64,000 bases of DNA from Cryobacterium psychrophilum (GTDB lineage: Bacteria > Actinomycetota > Actinomycetes > Actinomycetales > Microbacteriaceae), in assembly GCF_004365915.1 (NCBI RefSeq), contig NZ_SODI01000001.1, positions 930,001 to 994,000 of the forward strand, given 5' to 3'. Position 1 is the stretch's first letter. The number at the start of each line of letters is the position of its first letter. Below the pieces are notes generated by a model, which was given only the letters and a program-made list of their open reading frames with translations, did not search any database and was not told the DNA's origin. Below are positions 17,986-27,804 of this stretch, piece by piece. The position numbers were made by a program, and so were the translations under genes.

Positions 17986-18785
17986 AAGCTCGTCCGTCCG
18001 GTAGCCCACGGGGTGGCAACGCGGGAGATCAACGCAAACATCAGGTAGCCGATGCCAGCCAAGAGACCCGCCACCAGGGCGAGGCTCCACACTCGCTCCA
18101 CATTCGCGGCGCTGCCTGCGGCCAGCATTGCGACACCGAGGCCTCGTTCAGCTCCGCCAAGGTACTCGCCGAGAATGGCACCCAGCAGGGCAGCCGGCGC
18201 GGCGATTTGCAGGGCGTTCAGCACGCTCGGGAGGCCGGCGATGAGCCGCACCTTGCGTAGTTGGGTGAACCGACTGCCACCATAGACTCTGACCACGTCG
18301 AGGCTGGACTGGTCAGCGGTCTTGAGGCCAACCAGGGAGCCGACCACGGTGGTGAAGAACACCGACAGGGCAGCAAGAAAAACGGCGGTGCCGGACGGGT
18401 CGCCGCGCGGCGGGCCGATCACAATGTAGGCGATGGGACCGATGGCCACGATCGGCACGCAGTAGGTGATCACGGCGATCTGCAAGGCGATCTTCTCGAT
18501 GCGCGGCACCACCAGCACCACCCCGGCTAGCAGCAGGGCCAGTCCATTTCCCCAGAGAGATCCAATGGCGGCTTCGCTCAGGGTCATCGTGATGTGCGAC
18601 CAATAGAATCCCCCACCATCGCTGATCAACTGGGAGAGTACCTCGGCAGGGGTGGGAATCGCGCCTCCGGGCACAGAACCGGCGTTCTGAAAGACCGTGA
18701 GCGCACTGATCCACCACAGCGCCACCAGGACGACGACACCGAGAACCCCGGTCGCCCAGCCCGGCAGGCGTCTGGCAATCGGCAT
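17982..18785 (-). CDS. ABC transporter permease, NitT/TauT type
   Basis: 267 residues with about six membrane helices. The EAA-like loop reads LDVVRVYGGSRFTQLRKVRLI. The protein is clearly homologous to the product of the next gene downstream. Its ATG shares a base with the TGA of the ATPase gene (TGATG), so ATPase and both permeases are translated in series. Two different permeases with one ATPase suggest an ABC importer of the SsuABC/ThiXYZ kind. Confidence 0.85.
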   Translation of the reverse strand: MPIARRLPGWATGVLGVVVLVALWWISALTVFQNAGSVPGGAIPTPAEVLSQLISDGGGFYWSHITMTLSEAAIGSLWGNGLALLLAGVVLVVPRIEKIALQIAVITYCVPIVAIGPIAYIVIGPPRGDPSGTAVFLAALSVFFTTVVGSLVGLKTADQSSLDVVRVYGGSRFTQLRKVRLIAGLPSVLNALQIAAPAALLGAILGEYLGGAERGLGVAMLAAGSAANVERVWSLALVAGLLAGIGYLMFALISRVATPWATGRTSL

Positions 18786-19606
18786 CAGCGCGCCTCGGAT
18801 GCGGCCAGAGTGTCAGCACCGAACAGCAGCTCGGACGCCCGATCGTGTAGCGCGTGAAATTCGGGGGTGCGCATCATCTCGGGAAGACGCGGGCGGGGAA
18901 GGTCAATCTCAATGACCTCCTTCACGCGGCCGGGCCGAGGGCTCATCACGGCTACCTGATCGGAAAGGAAGACGGCTTCGGAAATGCCATGAGTCACCAT
19001 GAGGGTTGTCGCGGGCTTCTCGGTCCAGATACGCAAGAGCTCGATATTGAGGCGCTGGCGGGTCATGTCGTCGAGAGCGCCAAACGGTTCGTCGAGGAGC
19101 AGCACAGACGGTTTGAGCACGAGCGAACGAGCGATTGACACACGCTGGCGCATCCCACCGGACAGCTGTGCGGGCTTGGCCTTCTCAAAGCCCTGCAGTC
19201 CGACGAGCGCGATCAGCTCGGTGACGTAGTCCTCGTCCACGGGGAGACGAGCCACCTCAAACGGCAACTTAATGTTGTTGCGCACGCTGCGCCAGGGCAG
19301 CAGTGCCGCGTCCTGAAATGCGATGCCGAGTTCATGGCCGCTGCGCAGTTCGGCGGGGCCCTTGCCGTCCACCCGGGCGGTCCCGCTGGTGACGTTCTCC
19401 AACCCGGCCAGGATGCGCAAAATTGTGGATTTTCCGCAACCGGACGGGCCGAGCAGGGAAAGGAAACTCCCCTTGTCGGTGTGCAGGTTCGCGTTTTCGA
19501 GAGCCACGACCTCCCGACGTCCCACCGAAAAGGTCTTGTGAAGCTCTGAGATGTGCAGCCCGGTGCCCGGGTTGATGGCGGGAAGACCGGTATCAATCGT
19601 GCTCAC
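18785..19606 (-). CDS. ABC transporter ATP-binding protein, SsuB/TauB type
   Basis: 273 residues. Walker [11 protein letters not shown]-loop FQDAALLPW, signature [15 protein letters not shown], Walker [13 protein letters not shown] and the H-loop [13 protein letters not shown] are all intact. The [14 protein letters not shown] pattern is typical of the nitrate/sulfonate/taurine/pyrimidine group of importers. It energises the two permeases encoded downstream. Confidence 0.9.
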   Translation of the reverse strand: MSTIDTGLPAINPGTGLHISELHKTFSVGRREVVALENANLHTDKGSFLSLLGPSGCGKSTILRILAGLENVTSGTARVDGKGPAELRSGHELGIAFQDAALLPWRSVRNNIKLPFEVARLPVDEDYVTELIALVGLQGFEKAKPAQLSGGMRQRVSIARSLVLKPSVLLLDEPFGALDDMTRQRLNIELLRIWTEKPATTLMVTHGISEAVFLSDQVAVMSPRPGRVKEVIEIDLPRPRLPEMMRTPEFHALHDRASELLFGADTLAASEAR

Positions 19607-19653
19607 GTCGTACTTTCCTTACTGGGCGTCGTCGGAGACCGATACATCAGTAT

Positions 19654-19692
19654 CGCCGCGGCACCCGCCTCTGAGAGACGGGTGCCGCGGCG
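19654..19692 (-). terminator. Stem-loop between binding-protein and ATPase genes
   Basis: Perfect 14-bp arms CGCCGCGGCACCCG (19654-19667) and its complement (19679-19692) with an 11-base loop. It follows the substrate-binding protein gene. No T-run follows on the minus strand. Such intercistronic stems usually stabilise or attenuate the message so that more binding protein than ATPase is made. Confidence 0.6.
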
Positions 19693-19732
19693 ACGCCGAT
19701 TTTGGGAGCGACTTCTGGGATGGTGCGGGTGA

Positions 19733-20821
19733 TTACTTGCTGTACGCGATGAGGTCGGGATTTTCCTGGTAAACCTCGTCCAGCAGGGTCATATCAAACA
19801 GGGAGCCGGCGTCAATGTCGATTCCGGCAGCCTTCAAAGTCGCGATGGACTGCTTTTGGAGCGCATCGCTGATGGTGAAGAGACCGTTCGCCTTGGTGTC
19901 GGCGCTCACAATGAGGTCGGTCGACTGGATCTCTGCCTGGCGGGTCTCCTTCTCCATCTTCAAGCCAAGATCCTTGCCGTATGTGTTGACGGTGAGGGTC
20001 GCAGCGGCCGTCGGGTCGTTGATAGCGTCAGTCCAACCTTTGATCTCGGCAACCAGTAGCGCCTTGAGCTTCTCACGGTCGTTCTTGATCGCATCATCTG
20101 AGACGGTGAGCGTCTCGGCCACGAACGGCAGGCCGTTGTCGGCGAGCGGCAGGTTGACCGGGTCTAGGCCAGCCAGCTCGGCATCAATGCTCTCATTGGT
20201 GAGGTAGGCGAACCAACCGTCGACCTCTCCATTGAAGAGAGGGGTCGGGTCGTACTCGACCGGAACCACCGTGATCGTGGATGGGTCGATGTTGTTGATC
20301 TTGAGGAAGGCATCCCACAGGCTCTGGTTACTGGCCTGCACTCCAATGGTCTTGCCCGCGAGGTCGTCGAGAGTAGCGATGTTGCCGACGCCCTTGAGCG
20401 AGAGGATGGTGAACGGGTTCTTCTGGTACGTCGCCCCGATGATCTTCAGCGGTGCGCCCTCTTGGGCGATAGCGGTCCCGGTAGAGATGGCGTTGCCGAC
20501 GCCCATATCGACATTGCCGGAGATGACGCCGGCCTCAGCCGATGCCGGGCCGGGAATGAGGTCGACCGAGTCGAAGCCCACTGCAGTGAAGTAGCCGGCG
20601 TCGTCGGCGACGAACTCACCCATGAACTCAGCGTTCTTTATCCACGACAGCTGAATGCTCGCGTCACCGAATGACGCGGCCCCGGCGGAATCAGCTGTCG
20701 ACGATCCGGTGTCGCTGGCACAGGACATGAGGAGGAGTGCGAGGGCGGCAGCGGTGGCGGCCCCGGTGGTGATGCGCTTGAAGGATTGACGGGAGAACGG
20801 GGACAGTGGGGCTGGCGTCAT
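19733..20821 (-). CDS. NMT1/THI5-type substrate-binding lipoprotein of an ABC importer
   Basis: 362 residues from ATG 20821, after AGAGGAA. The signal peptide ends in a lipobox, LLLMSC, so the mature protein is lipid-anchored outside the membrane. SIQLSWIKNAEFMGEFVADD is the start of an NMT1-like fold that in other systems binds thiamine pyrimidine precursors, riboflavin or aliphatic compounds. GVQASNQSLWDAFL and YLTNESIDAEL line the hinge. No TPP or FMN riboswitch is recognisable upstream, so the ligand cannot be named. It heads the operon with an ATPase and two permeases. Confidence 0.85.
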   Translation of the reverse strand: MTPAPLSPFSRQSFKRITTGAATAAALALLLMSCASDTGSSTADSAGAASFGDASIQLSWIKNAEFMGEFVADDAGYFTAVGFDSVDLIPGPASAEAGVISGNVDMGVGNAISTGTAIAQEGAPLKIIGATYQKNPFTILSLKGVGNIATLDDLAGKTIGVQASNQSLWDAFLKINNIDPSTITVVPVEYDPTPLFNGEVDGWFAYLTNESIDAELAGLDPVNLPLADNGLPFVAETLTVSDDAIKNDREKLKALLVAEIKGWTDAINDPTAAATLTVNTYGKDLGLKMEKETRQAEIQSTDLIVSADTKANGLFTISDALQKQSIATLKAAGIDIDAGSLFDMTLLDEVYQENPDLIAYSK

Positions 20822-21196
20822 GACGCTATTCCTCTCGGTGGTGCTCGGGGCATCCGCTGTTTCAAGGGTCCGGATCATTCGAATGTTAAGTGCACTGAGT
20901 GACGCGCCAATGACCGACATGTTTCCGGATTATTACGACCCGGGTCCGGTGCCGGAATGACTCCCGTGGAGAGACAGACAGGCATACCGAATGCCTCCGC
21001 AACCGGCACCGAAACACCAGGACAACCAGAACGCCCTGTTTGCCGAGTCGGAACGGGTAGGCCTGCGGCTGGTCAACGGACGCGGCATCCAAACCATCGG
21101 CCCCGGTTCAGCCTCTCGGCGCGGACGAATACGCTCGCGGCGTGGCGTGGCGTGAAATCTACGACGAGGTTTGCGGTGACCGCTCCCTGAGCTCAC
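20822..21196. other. Spacer without a supported gene
   Basis: About 375 bases between the importer operon and the amidase gene. There is a CATTCGAATG palindrome near 20877-20886, a possible operator just upstream of the binding-protein gene. A 54-codon open frame from ATG 20990 has GC-biased third positions but no recognisable family and ends in an Arg-rich run. I do not call it a gene. Confidence 0.4.
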
Positions 21197-22651
21197 TCAC
21201 CATTCGGCATCGTTCACGGCAGACCCCGGCTCGGGCGGCACGCGATCCTGCCACCGGAACCGCCGTTCGAGCTGGGCGCCGAGCGCGAACAGGGGGGCCT
21301 CGCCGCCAGGGCGACCAATGAGCTGCACGCCCATCGGCAGGCCGTCGGCGGTCTGCGCCACCGGCAAGACGATCGCCGGCAGGCCACTGACGTTCACCAT
21401 GGAGGTGAAAGGCGTGTACTGCACTTGCTGGGCGAAGTTACGCTCCCCGTCTTCTGCGTCATACCAGCCCACCGGCCGCGGGGTGAGGGCCAGCGCCGGC
21501 GTGAGAACGGCATCGAAACGCGAGAGCTGTCGTATGAACGAACGCTCGAACGTGCTCAGCGCGGCGAGCGCCTCGGCCAGCTCGCGAGCGGTCAGTGCGC
21601 GGCCGCGGTGCATGAGCCACCGCGTGAGCGGGTCCAGCAGTTGTTCCTGGGCTTCGCCCTCCGCGGGGATGCTCGCGGCCCCGGCCTGCCAGATGGTACG
21701 AAAAGCCGGAACGTAGCTGGGATCCGGGTCAAGAGCGATGTCATCGATGCCGTGACCGAGCACGTCGAGTTCTTCCCGCGCGGTCTCCAGGGCTGCGACA
21801 GCCTCAGGGGCCAGGTCGATGTCGTAGTCGTTGTCCCACGCCGAGGTCGTCATCACCCCGAGCTGGAACCGTCCTTCTCCGTGCATGGCATGCGCGAGCA
21901 GGGGACCGTCGTCCCCCGGGGCACGCAGGGTGAAGTGGTGGTCCGGGTGATTTCCGCGCGGCGTGATCATCGCATCGAGCAGCAGCGCGGCATCCGCTAC
22001 CGTGCGGGCGAGCGGTCCGGCCACCGAAAGCCCGCCGAGCTTGTCGATACCGGATGCCGCCGGCACCCGACCGCGGGACGGCTTGACGCCCACGAGGCCG
22101 CACACCGCCGCGGGGATGCGCACGGACCCTCCACCGTCGGAGCCGGGCGCGAACGGAAGCAACCGGGCGGACACGGCGACCGCCGCGCCGCCGCTCGAAC
22201 CGCCGGCTCCCAGTCGGAGGTCCCACGGGTTTCGTGCCGGCGGCCCCGCAAGTCCCTCCGTGTACGACGGCAACCCGAATTCGGGTGTGTTCGTCTTACC
22301 GAGGCTCACGCCGCCGGCCTCGTCGAGTGCGATCACGAGGTCATCGGATTCCTCCGGAATGAAATCTTGCATGAGCCTCGACCCGAAGCGCGCGGGGACG
22401 CCGGCTCGCAACTGCAGGTCCTTGTCGGCGAACGGCAGCCCCCACAGCGGTGCCGTTCGCGGCACACTCCGCTCCACCTGGCGGGCCCTGGCCCTGGACC
22501 TGGACGCGGTCACCGTCACAAACGCGCCGAGGGTCGCGTCACGCGCCTCAATTCTCGCCAGGTAGTGCTCCGTGAGCTCAGAGGGACTCAGCTCTCCACG
22601 CTGGAGGGCCTGCCACTGCTCGAGCGCGGTCAATTCATGCGGTTCAGCCAT
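21197..22651 (-). CDS. Amidase signature family hydrolase
   Basis: 484 residues. The Ser-cisSer-Lys triad motifs are visible: LPFADKDL supplies the Lys, and LGAGGSSGGAAVAVSARLLP and SDGGGSVRIPAAVCGLVG supply the two Ser residues. The family hydrolyses or transfers amides; GatA is the relative used in Gln-tRNA synthesis. No gatB/gatC neighbours are present, so a stand-alone amidase on small amides is more likely. It is divergent from the SDR gene, 34 bases away. Confidence 0.85.
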   Translation of the reverse strand: MAEPHELTALEQWQALQRGELSPSELTEHYLARIEARDATLGAFVTVTASRSRARARQVERSVPRTAPLWGLPFADKDLQLRAGVPARFGSRLMQDFIPEESDDLVIALDEAGGVSLGKTNTPEFGLPSYTEGLAGPPARNPWDLRLGAGGSSGGAAVAVSARLLPFAPGSDGGGSVRIPAAVCGLVGVKPSRGRVPAASGIDKLGGLSVAGPLARTVADAALLLDAMITPRGNHPDHHFTLRAPGDDGPLLAHAMHGEGRFQLGVMTTSAWDNDYDIDLAPEAVAALETAREELDVLGHGIDDIALDPDPSYVPAFRTIWQAGAASIPAEGEAQEQLLDPLTRWLMHRGRALTARELAEALAALSTFERSFIRQLSRFDAVLTPALALTPRPVGWYDAEDGERNFAQQVQYTPFTSMVNVSGLPAIVLPVAQTADGLPMGVQLIGRPGGEAPLFALGAQLERRFRWQDRVPPEPGSAVNDAEW

Positions 22652-22685
22652 GCTGTGAGCCTAGCTTTGCGAGTAGCGTTGATGC

Positions 22686-23486
22686 ATGCCACGCGCACCG
22701 TACAACCCCATGGGAACCACCGCCCTGATCACCGGCGCCTCAAGCGGAATCGGAGCCGGGTACGCACACGAACTGGCCCAGCGCGGCGCGGACCTCGTTC
22801 TCGTGGCCCGACGCCAGGACCGCCTCGAGGCCCTCGCCGTTGACCTGGCAGAGAAGTACGGCACCGTGTCGACGGTGATACCCCTCGACCTGACCGCCGG
22901 GGACGCGGTCCCCGAGCTGGTGGCCGACCTGACGAATCGCAATATCGCGATCGGCACGCTCGTCAACAGCGCGGGCTTCGGTACCATCGGCGCCTTCGTG
23001 CACACGGACGCTGCCCGGCAGCTCGAGCAGTTACGGTTGAACGTTATCGCCCTCACGCACCTCACCCACGCTCTGCTGCCCGACCTGGTGGACACGGCCG
23101 CCCGGCATCCCCATGCGGCGGCGCTCGTGAACCTTGCGAGCACGGCCGCTTTCCAGCCCATGCCTCACATGTCGGTCTACGCCGCGAGCAAGGCCTACGT
23201 GCTCAGTTTCACGGAGTCGCTCTGGTACGAGACGCGATCGACCGGTCTCAAGGTCACCGCGGTGTGCCCCGGGTTTGTCGACACGGAATTCGCCAGCGTC
23301 GCCGGAAGCACCACTCCATATCGATCCCTCACCGTGGAACGTGTCATACACAGCACGTGCTCGGCGCTCGACCGCCGTGTCACTCCTCCGCAGGTGATCG
23401 TCGGCAAACGCAACGCACTGCTGGCCCGCGCCGTAGTTCTCTCGCCGCGCCGGGCCGTTCTCTCTATCGCCGCTCGTCGTCACTGA
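22686..23486 (+). CDS. Short-chain dehydrogenase/reductase
   Basis: 266 residues. Cofactor motif TGASSGIGAGYAHELAQRGA, then NSAGFGTIG in place of NNAG, then catalytic Ser (NLASTAAF) and the YAASK pair. VARRQDR after strand 2 suggests NADP preference. C-terminal features (VCPGFVDTEFA) fit the classical SDR group similar to KR-like or DltE-type oxidoreductases. Substrate unknown. Confidence 0.85.
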   Translation: MPRAPYNPMGTTALITGASSGIGAGYAHELAQRGADLVLVARRQDRLEALAVDLAEKYGTVSTVIPLDLTAGDAVPELVADLTNRNIAIGTLVNSAGFGTIGAFVHTDAARQLEQLRLNVIALTHLTHALLPDLVDTAARHPHAAALVNLASTAAFQPMPHMSVYAASKAYVLSFTESLWYETRSTGLKVTAVCPGFVDTEFASVAGSTTPYRSLTVERVIHSTCSALDRRVTPPQVIVGKRNALLARAVVLSPRRAVLSIAARRH

Positions 23487-23526
23487 CGGCGCTGTCAGTG
23501 CCAGCGCTGTCAGTGCCGGCTGAGCG

Positions 23527-24105
23527 CTACTTCAGGCTCTTCTGCATGAGCACGGTTCCGAGCCAGCGCTCGAACTTGAACCCGACCTTGCCCATACGCC
23601 CGATCTCCTCGAAGCCGAAGTCCTCGTGCAGCTTGATCGAGGCGTCCGCTCCCTGGTCGGCGATGACGGCGATGATCTCCTTGAGCCCGGCGGCTTTCGA
23701 TCGTGCGATCAGCTCGGCCAGCAGCTTTCGGCCCAGCCCCTTGCCCGTGGATGCCGCGCCCAGGTAAATGGAATTCTCCACCGTGAACCGGAACGCCCGT
23801 TTCTGCTTCCACGGCGCTACGAGGGCATAGCCGAGAACCTGTCCGGCCGGCGACTCGGCCACGATGAACGGCATCCCGTGCTTGCTGAGGTAGTAGAACT
23901 TGTCGCGCCACTCCGGCAGGGTCATGGCGTCTTCGTCGAAGGTCACCGTGCTGTTGGCCACGTAGTAGTTATAGATCTCGCGGATGTTCGGCAGGTCGGT
24001 GACCCGCGCCTCGCGCATCGTGTACGAGAACGCATTCTCGGACGCCGGTTCCGGCCTCAGGTGCCTCGGCAGCCGTCTTGGCCGCTCATATTCTTCTTCC
24101 AGCAC
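23527..24105 (-). CDS. GNAT N-acetyltransferase, phosphinothricin-acetyltransferase-like
   Basis: 192 residues from GTG 24105, which has AAAGGA eight bases upstream. ATG 24018 (MREARVTDLPNIREIYNYYV) would give the core domain only. The acetyl-CoA loop is IYLGAASTGKGLGRKLLAEL, and the C-terminal LHEDFGFEEIGRMGKVGFKF matches the Pat/Bar group that acetylates amino acid analogues, methionine sulfone or sulfoximine. The true substrate is not known from the sequence. Confidence 0.8.
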   Translation of the reverse strand: MLEEEYERPRRLPRHLRPEPASENAFSYTMREARVTDLPNIREIYNYYVANSTVTFDEDAMTLPEWRDKFYYLSKHGMPFIVAESPAGQVLGYALVAPWKQKRAFRFTVENSIYLGAASTGKGLGRKLLAELIARSKAAGLKEIIAVIADQGADASIKLHEDFGFEEIGRMGKVGFKFERWLGTVLMQKSLK

Positions 24106-24135
24106 CGCGCACGTCCTTTCACGTTCTCTTTCAGA

Positions 24136-24861
24136 TTACTCGAACGCCCAATCCACCGGGGTCGCGCCCTGGGCACGCAACAGCTCGTTGGCACGGCTGA
24201 ACGGGCGGGATCCGAAGAAGCCCCGGCGAGCCGATAGCGGGCTGGGATGCGGCGACTCGATTATCGGCGTCTCACCGAGAACCGGCCTGAGCGATGCGGC
24301 GTCCTTTCCCCAGAGTATCGCCACGAGCGGAGCATCGCGGGCCACCAGTGCCCGAATGGCCTGCTCCGTCACTGCTTCCCAGTCGTGCCGCCGGTGAGAA
24401 CCCGCCTCCCCTGACCGAACGGTAAGCACTCGGTTGAGCAGGAGCACACCGGCGCGCGACCAGGCGGTGAGGTCGCCGTGCCCGGGCGGCGCCACACCCA
24501 CGTCGCTCGCCAGTTCCCGGTAGATGTTGACCAGGCTGCGCGGCACGGGGCGCACATGCGGGTCGACGGCGAAGGCGAGCCCAATCGCGTGCCCCGGTGT
24601 CGGGTAGGGGTCCTGTCCCACGATGAGCACGCGCACGGAATCGAAGGGTTCGCGAAAGGCGCGCAGCACGTTACCTTCGGCGGGCAACCAGGGTCGTCCC
24701 GCCGCGATTTCATCGTCGAGAAAATGCTCGAGTCGTTCCAGCTCGGGGGCAACCGGTGCCAGCGCCGTGGCCCAGCCCCGGTCGATCGGCGCGGCCGTGA
24801 GGCTCAGGATCCCCGGGGAGCCTTGGGTCCCCCGGGAGGTCGGTGCGTCGTCTTCAAGCAC
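24136..24861 (-). CDS. ung: Uracil-DNA glycosylase, family 1
   Basis: 241 residues, GTG start. The catalytic Asp is in [16 protein letters not shown] (D84), the uracil-recognition segment is [17 protein letters not shown], and the DNA-intercalation loop is SPHPSPLSA. The enzyme removes uracil from DNA to start base excision repair. The start overlaps the end of the S51-type gene by 8 bases, so translation may be coupled. Length fits the family. Confidence 0.95.
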   Translation of the reverse strand: MLEDDAPTSRGTQGSPGILSLTAAPIDRGWATALAPVAPELERLEHFLDDEIAAGRPWLPAEGNVLRAFREPFDSVRVLIVGQDPYPTPGHAIGLAFAVDPHVRPVPRSLVNIYRELASDVGVAPPGHGDLTAWSRAGVLLLNRVLTVRSGEAGSHRRHDWEAVTEQAIRALVARDAPLVAILWGKDAASLRPVLGETPIIESPHPSPLSARRGFFGSRPFSRANELLRAQGATPVDWAFE

Positions 24862-25573
24862 CGAAGGTGCTCACGAGCACGCCACCGTCCGCCTGGCTCA
24901 CCCGCCACACGCTGCCGACCCCGGCTACGCTCAGGGCGCCCTCGCCGACAACCAGTGCGGTGTTCTCGTCGATCGCGAGACCGCCATCGATGAGGCCGGC
25001 CTCTGTCGCGGAAATCAGCCGGGACAGGGTGCCCCACTGGGCGGCGTGCACGTCCACGGTCACGTCGAGCAGTCCGATGCCCTGCTCGATCGTGATCTCG
25101 TCGAGGTCCCCGGCGGTGCCCTGCGGACTCACCTCGACGCCGCCAATGCGCCAGCCGCCCAGGATGGCGCGTTCGGCGGCGATCATCGCGCCGGCCGAGA
25201 AGCCGAGGTAGGGCACCCCGGCAGAGACCTGGCGGCGAATCTCCCCACTGATGGGCAGCAGGGCCCGCAGGTAAGCGGGGGTGGCACCCCCGCCAATGAG
25301 GATCCCATCGACATCCGCTATCGACAGGTTCGTCGCGAGGCCGTCAGGCTCGAGCACCGTGACGACGGGCTCGAAGGGGCCCGTAGCGGCGAGGGCCGCG
25401 GTGAGTCGTGCGCTGTGGTCCGCGGCGTCACCTGCGCCCACGGCAACGATCGCGATGCGCGGCTCACTGCGACCGGATGCCGCGGCGCGGGCCGCTGCTT
25501 CCCGGAAGAATGGCCCGTAGACACTCGCGTCGTGCTCGGGCGCAGAGCCACCACCGACCAGGTGCACGCTCAT
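24854..25573 (-). CDS. Peptidase S51-like / type 1 glutamine amidotransferase-like protein
   Basis: 239 residues. [14 protein letters not shown] and [15 protein letters not shown] form the dipeptidase E/cyanophycinase-type nucleophile elbow with Ser instead of Cys. The downstream His expected for the S51 dyad is probably in [10 protein letters not shown]. Members cleave Asp-containing dipeptides or cyanophycin; no cyanophycin gene is seen here. Its 3' end overlaps the ung start. Confidence 0.75.
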   Translation of the reverse strand: MSVHLVGGGSAPEHDASVYGPFFREAAARAAASGRSEPRIAIVAVGAGDAADHSARLTAALAATGPFEPVVTVLEPDGLATNLSIADVDGILIGGGATPAYLRALLPISGEIRRQVSAGVPYLGFSAGAMIAAERAILGGWRIGGVEVSPQGTAGDLDEITIEQGIGLLDVTVDVHAAQWGTLSRLISATEAGLIDGGLAIDENTALVVGEGALSVAGVGSVWRVSQADGGVLVSTFGA

Positions 25574-25698
25574 GAGGCAACCCCACCGGTGACGGAATCG
25601 AGAGAGAGGGCGGACCGGTGGGGGCCGGCGAGGCGAGTCACTGCATCAGAAGTCATGGTCCGATTTTAGTTCATGCCAGGTCTCGCCGGTCCGGGCCA

Positions 25699-26877
25699 CT
25701 ACGCCGAGTGCGCCGCTCCCGGCACGTGACGCTCGTCATGACCGTTGTAGAGCGACAGCGGACGGATGAGTGAGTTCGACGCGCGCTGCTCGATGATGTG
25801 CGCGGTCCACCCGGTCACCCGGGCGGCCACGAACAGCGGGGTGAAGCTCAGGGTGTCGAATCCCATCAGGTGATAGGCCGGTCCGGACGGATAGTCCAGG
25901 TTCGGCAGAATCGCCTTCTTCGAGGCCATAGCGGCCTCGAGGGATTCGTACATCTCCAGCATCTCGGGCGCGTCGTAGTGCTCGATGAGCGTGAGCAGTG
26001 CCGCGCGCATCGTGGGTACCCGCGAGTCGCCGCTCTTGTAGACGCGGTGGCCGAAGCCCATGATCTTGCGCTTGTCGACGAGCGCCTGGGCCAGCCAGTC
26101 CGTCGCCCGCTCGCCGGCGCCGGCGCCGAGGCCGATCTCGGTGAACGTGTGCATGACGGCTTCGTTCGCGCCACCGTGCAGCGCTCCCTTGAGCGCCCCG
26201 ATCGCTCCGGTGACCGCCGAATAGTAGTCCGCGAGTGTCGACGTGATGACGCGCGCGGTGAACGTCGACGCGTTGAACGAGTGCTCCGCGTACAGGATCA
26301 TCGACACGTCGAACGCGTTCACAACGACGAGCTCCGGCACCTCACCGAAGGTCATGTGCAGGAAGTTCGCCGAGTACCCCAGATCGGAGCGCGGCTCGAC
26401 GAGGCCGAGCCCATGGCGGCGGCGCTGGTCGTACGACACGATTGCGGGCAGCTGCGCGAAGAGGCGCACCGCCTTGGCGAGGTCGGCCTCGGGCGAGTCA
26501 TCGCTCGTCTGTGGGTCGCTCGCGCCGATGACGCTGACCGCGGTGCGCACGACGTCCATCGGGTGTGCGGTGAGCGGCAGCTCATCGATCACACGGCGTA
26601 CCGCGGGCTCGAGGTGCCGCAGGGCACGTTCTGCCGTTTCGAAGTCGGCGAGCTGCGTCTCGGTCGGAAGCTCTCCGTACCAGAGCAGGTACGCCACCTC
26701 CTCGAAGTTGCATCGCGCGGCCAGTTGCTGCACCGGATAGCCCCGGTATAGCAGGGAGTTCGTGTCGGGGTTGACCTTGGAAATGGCGGTGGTGTCGACA
26801 ACGACCCCGGCCAGTCCCTTGAAGATCTTGGGCTCGGTCACCGGAGTCCCGGTTGCGTTCGGCTCAGTCATAGTCAT
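25699..26877 (-). CDS. prpC: 2-Methylcitrate synthase
   Basis: 392 residues from ATG 26877 (AAGGAGCGAC before it); a second ATG lies two codons on. Citrate-synthase fold with LYAEHSFNAST and LHGGANEAVM holding catalytic His residues, GFGHRVYKSGDSR for oxaloacetate binding, and LFVAARVTGWTAHIIEQR at the end with the Arg. It condenses propionyl-CoA and oxaloacetate to 2-methylcitrate. The short type and its place after prpD and prpB support PrpC over a TCA-cycle citrate synthase. It is the last gene of gntR-prpD-prpB-prpC, 9 bases after prpB. Confidence 0.9.
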   Translation of the reverse strand: MTMTEPNATGTPVTEPKIFKGLAGVVVDTTAISKVNPDTNSLLYRGYPVQQLAARCNFEEVAYLLWYGELPTETQLADFETAERALRHLEPAVRRVIDELPLTAHPMDVVRTAVSVIGASDPQTSDDSPEADLAKAVRLFAQLPAIVSYDQRRRHGLGLVEPRSDLGYSANFLHMTFGEVPELVVVNAFDVSMILYAEHSFNASTFTARVITSTLADYYSAVTGAIGALKGALHGGANEAVMHTFTEIGLGAGAGERATDWLAQALVDKRKIMGFGHRVYKSGDSRVPTMRAALLTLIEHYDAPEMLEMYESLEAAMASKKAILPNLDYPSGPAYHLMGFDTLSFTPLFVAARVTGWTAHIIEQRASNSLIRPLSLYNGHDERHVPGAAHSA

Positions 26878-26886
26878 GTCGCTCCT

Positions 26887-27804
26887 TCAGACCTTGGATG
26901 TGATGTGCGGGTTGAGGGTGAAATCAAAGATGCCGGAGTCGAAGTGGCTGTACTCCGAGTACTCAAGCAGCTCGTACAGATCGGCACGATGTTGCATCTC
27001 ACCAAGCATCGGCTCGAGCGTACCCTGCTGCAGAATCGAGTCGAGCCCCCGATCGGCAGCCCCCATGGCGAGGCGCAGAAGCGAAACGGGGAAGATGACC
27101 ATGTTCATGCCCACGTTCGCGAGCTCGTCAACGGTGAAAAGCTGACCCTTGCCGAATTCGGTCATATTCGCAAGCAGCGGAACGTCCACCGCGGCGCGCA
27201 TGGCCTCGAACTCGGCGAGGCTACCCATCGCTTCGGGGAAAATCGCGTCGGCCCCCGCGTCGACGAGCTTCCTGGCCCGGTCGAGCGCGGCGTCCAAACC
27301 GTCGACGGCGCGGATGTCCGTACGCGCCATGACCAGGAAGTTCGGGTCTCGACGTGCGTCGACCGCAGCGCGGATGCGCTTGATCGCTGTGTCGTCGTCA
27401 ACGACCTGCTTGCCGTCAAGGTGGCCGCACCGCTTCGGGTTGACCTGGTCCTCGATGTGCATGCCAGCAAGGCCGGCGTCCTCGAGCGTCTGGATCGTCC
27501 GTGCCACGTTCATCGGTTCGCCGAAGCCGGTGTCCGCGTCGACGATCGCCGGCAGGTCCGTCATCCTGGCCATCTGCTGGCTTCGGCCGGCAACCTCGGT
27601 GAGCGTCGTCAGGCCGATATCAGGCAGGCCCAGGTCGGCCGAAAGCACCGCCCCGGAGATGTACACCCCCTCAAAGCCCTTGTTCTGGATGAGCTTGGCC
27701 GACAGCGGGTTGAATGCGCCGGGATAGCGCTGCAGCACGCCTGATGCGAGGCCGGCGCGCAGGGCAATCCGCTTGTCAGCGGCCGAGACACGGGAGTACA
27801 GCAT
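26887..27804 (-). CDS. prpB: 2-Methylisocitrate lyase
   Basis: 305 residues. The isocitrate lyase/PEP mutase superfamily active site is VNPKRCGHLDG (catalytic Cys in KRCGH, residues 124-128), with the Mg2+-binding DADTGFG at 89-95. It splits 2-methylisocitrate into pyruvate and succinate. Its ATG shares one base with the TAA of prpD (TAATG), so the two are coupled. Length is normal. Confidence 0.92.
   Translation of the reverse strand: MLYSRVSAADKRIALRAGLASGVLQRYPGAFNPLSAKLIQNKGFEGVYISGAVLSADLGLPDIGLTTLTEVAGRSQQMARMTDLPAIVDADTGFGEPMNVARTIQTLEDAGLAGMHIEDQVNPKRCGHLDGKQVVDDDTAIKRIRAAVDARRDPNFLVMARTDIRAVDGLDAALDRARKLVDAGADAIFPEAMGSLAEFEAMRAAVDVPLLANMTEFGKGQLFTVDELANVGMNMVIFPVSLLRLAMGAADRGLDSILQQGTLEPMLGEMQHRADLYELLEYSEYSHFDSGIFDFTLNPHITSKV

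Noticed and set aside
20822..21196. TPP or FMN riboswitch before the NMT1-type importer
   Set aside because: Neither the CTGAGA/ACCTGATCTGG motifs of TPP nor the FMN core are found on the minus strand.
21425..22843. 472-codon open frame on the plus strand over the amidase
   Set aside because: Arg/His-rich antisense shadow; the amidase on the minus strand has complete catalytic motifs.
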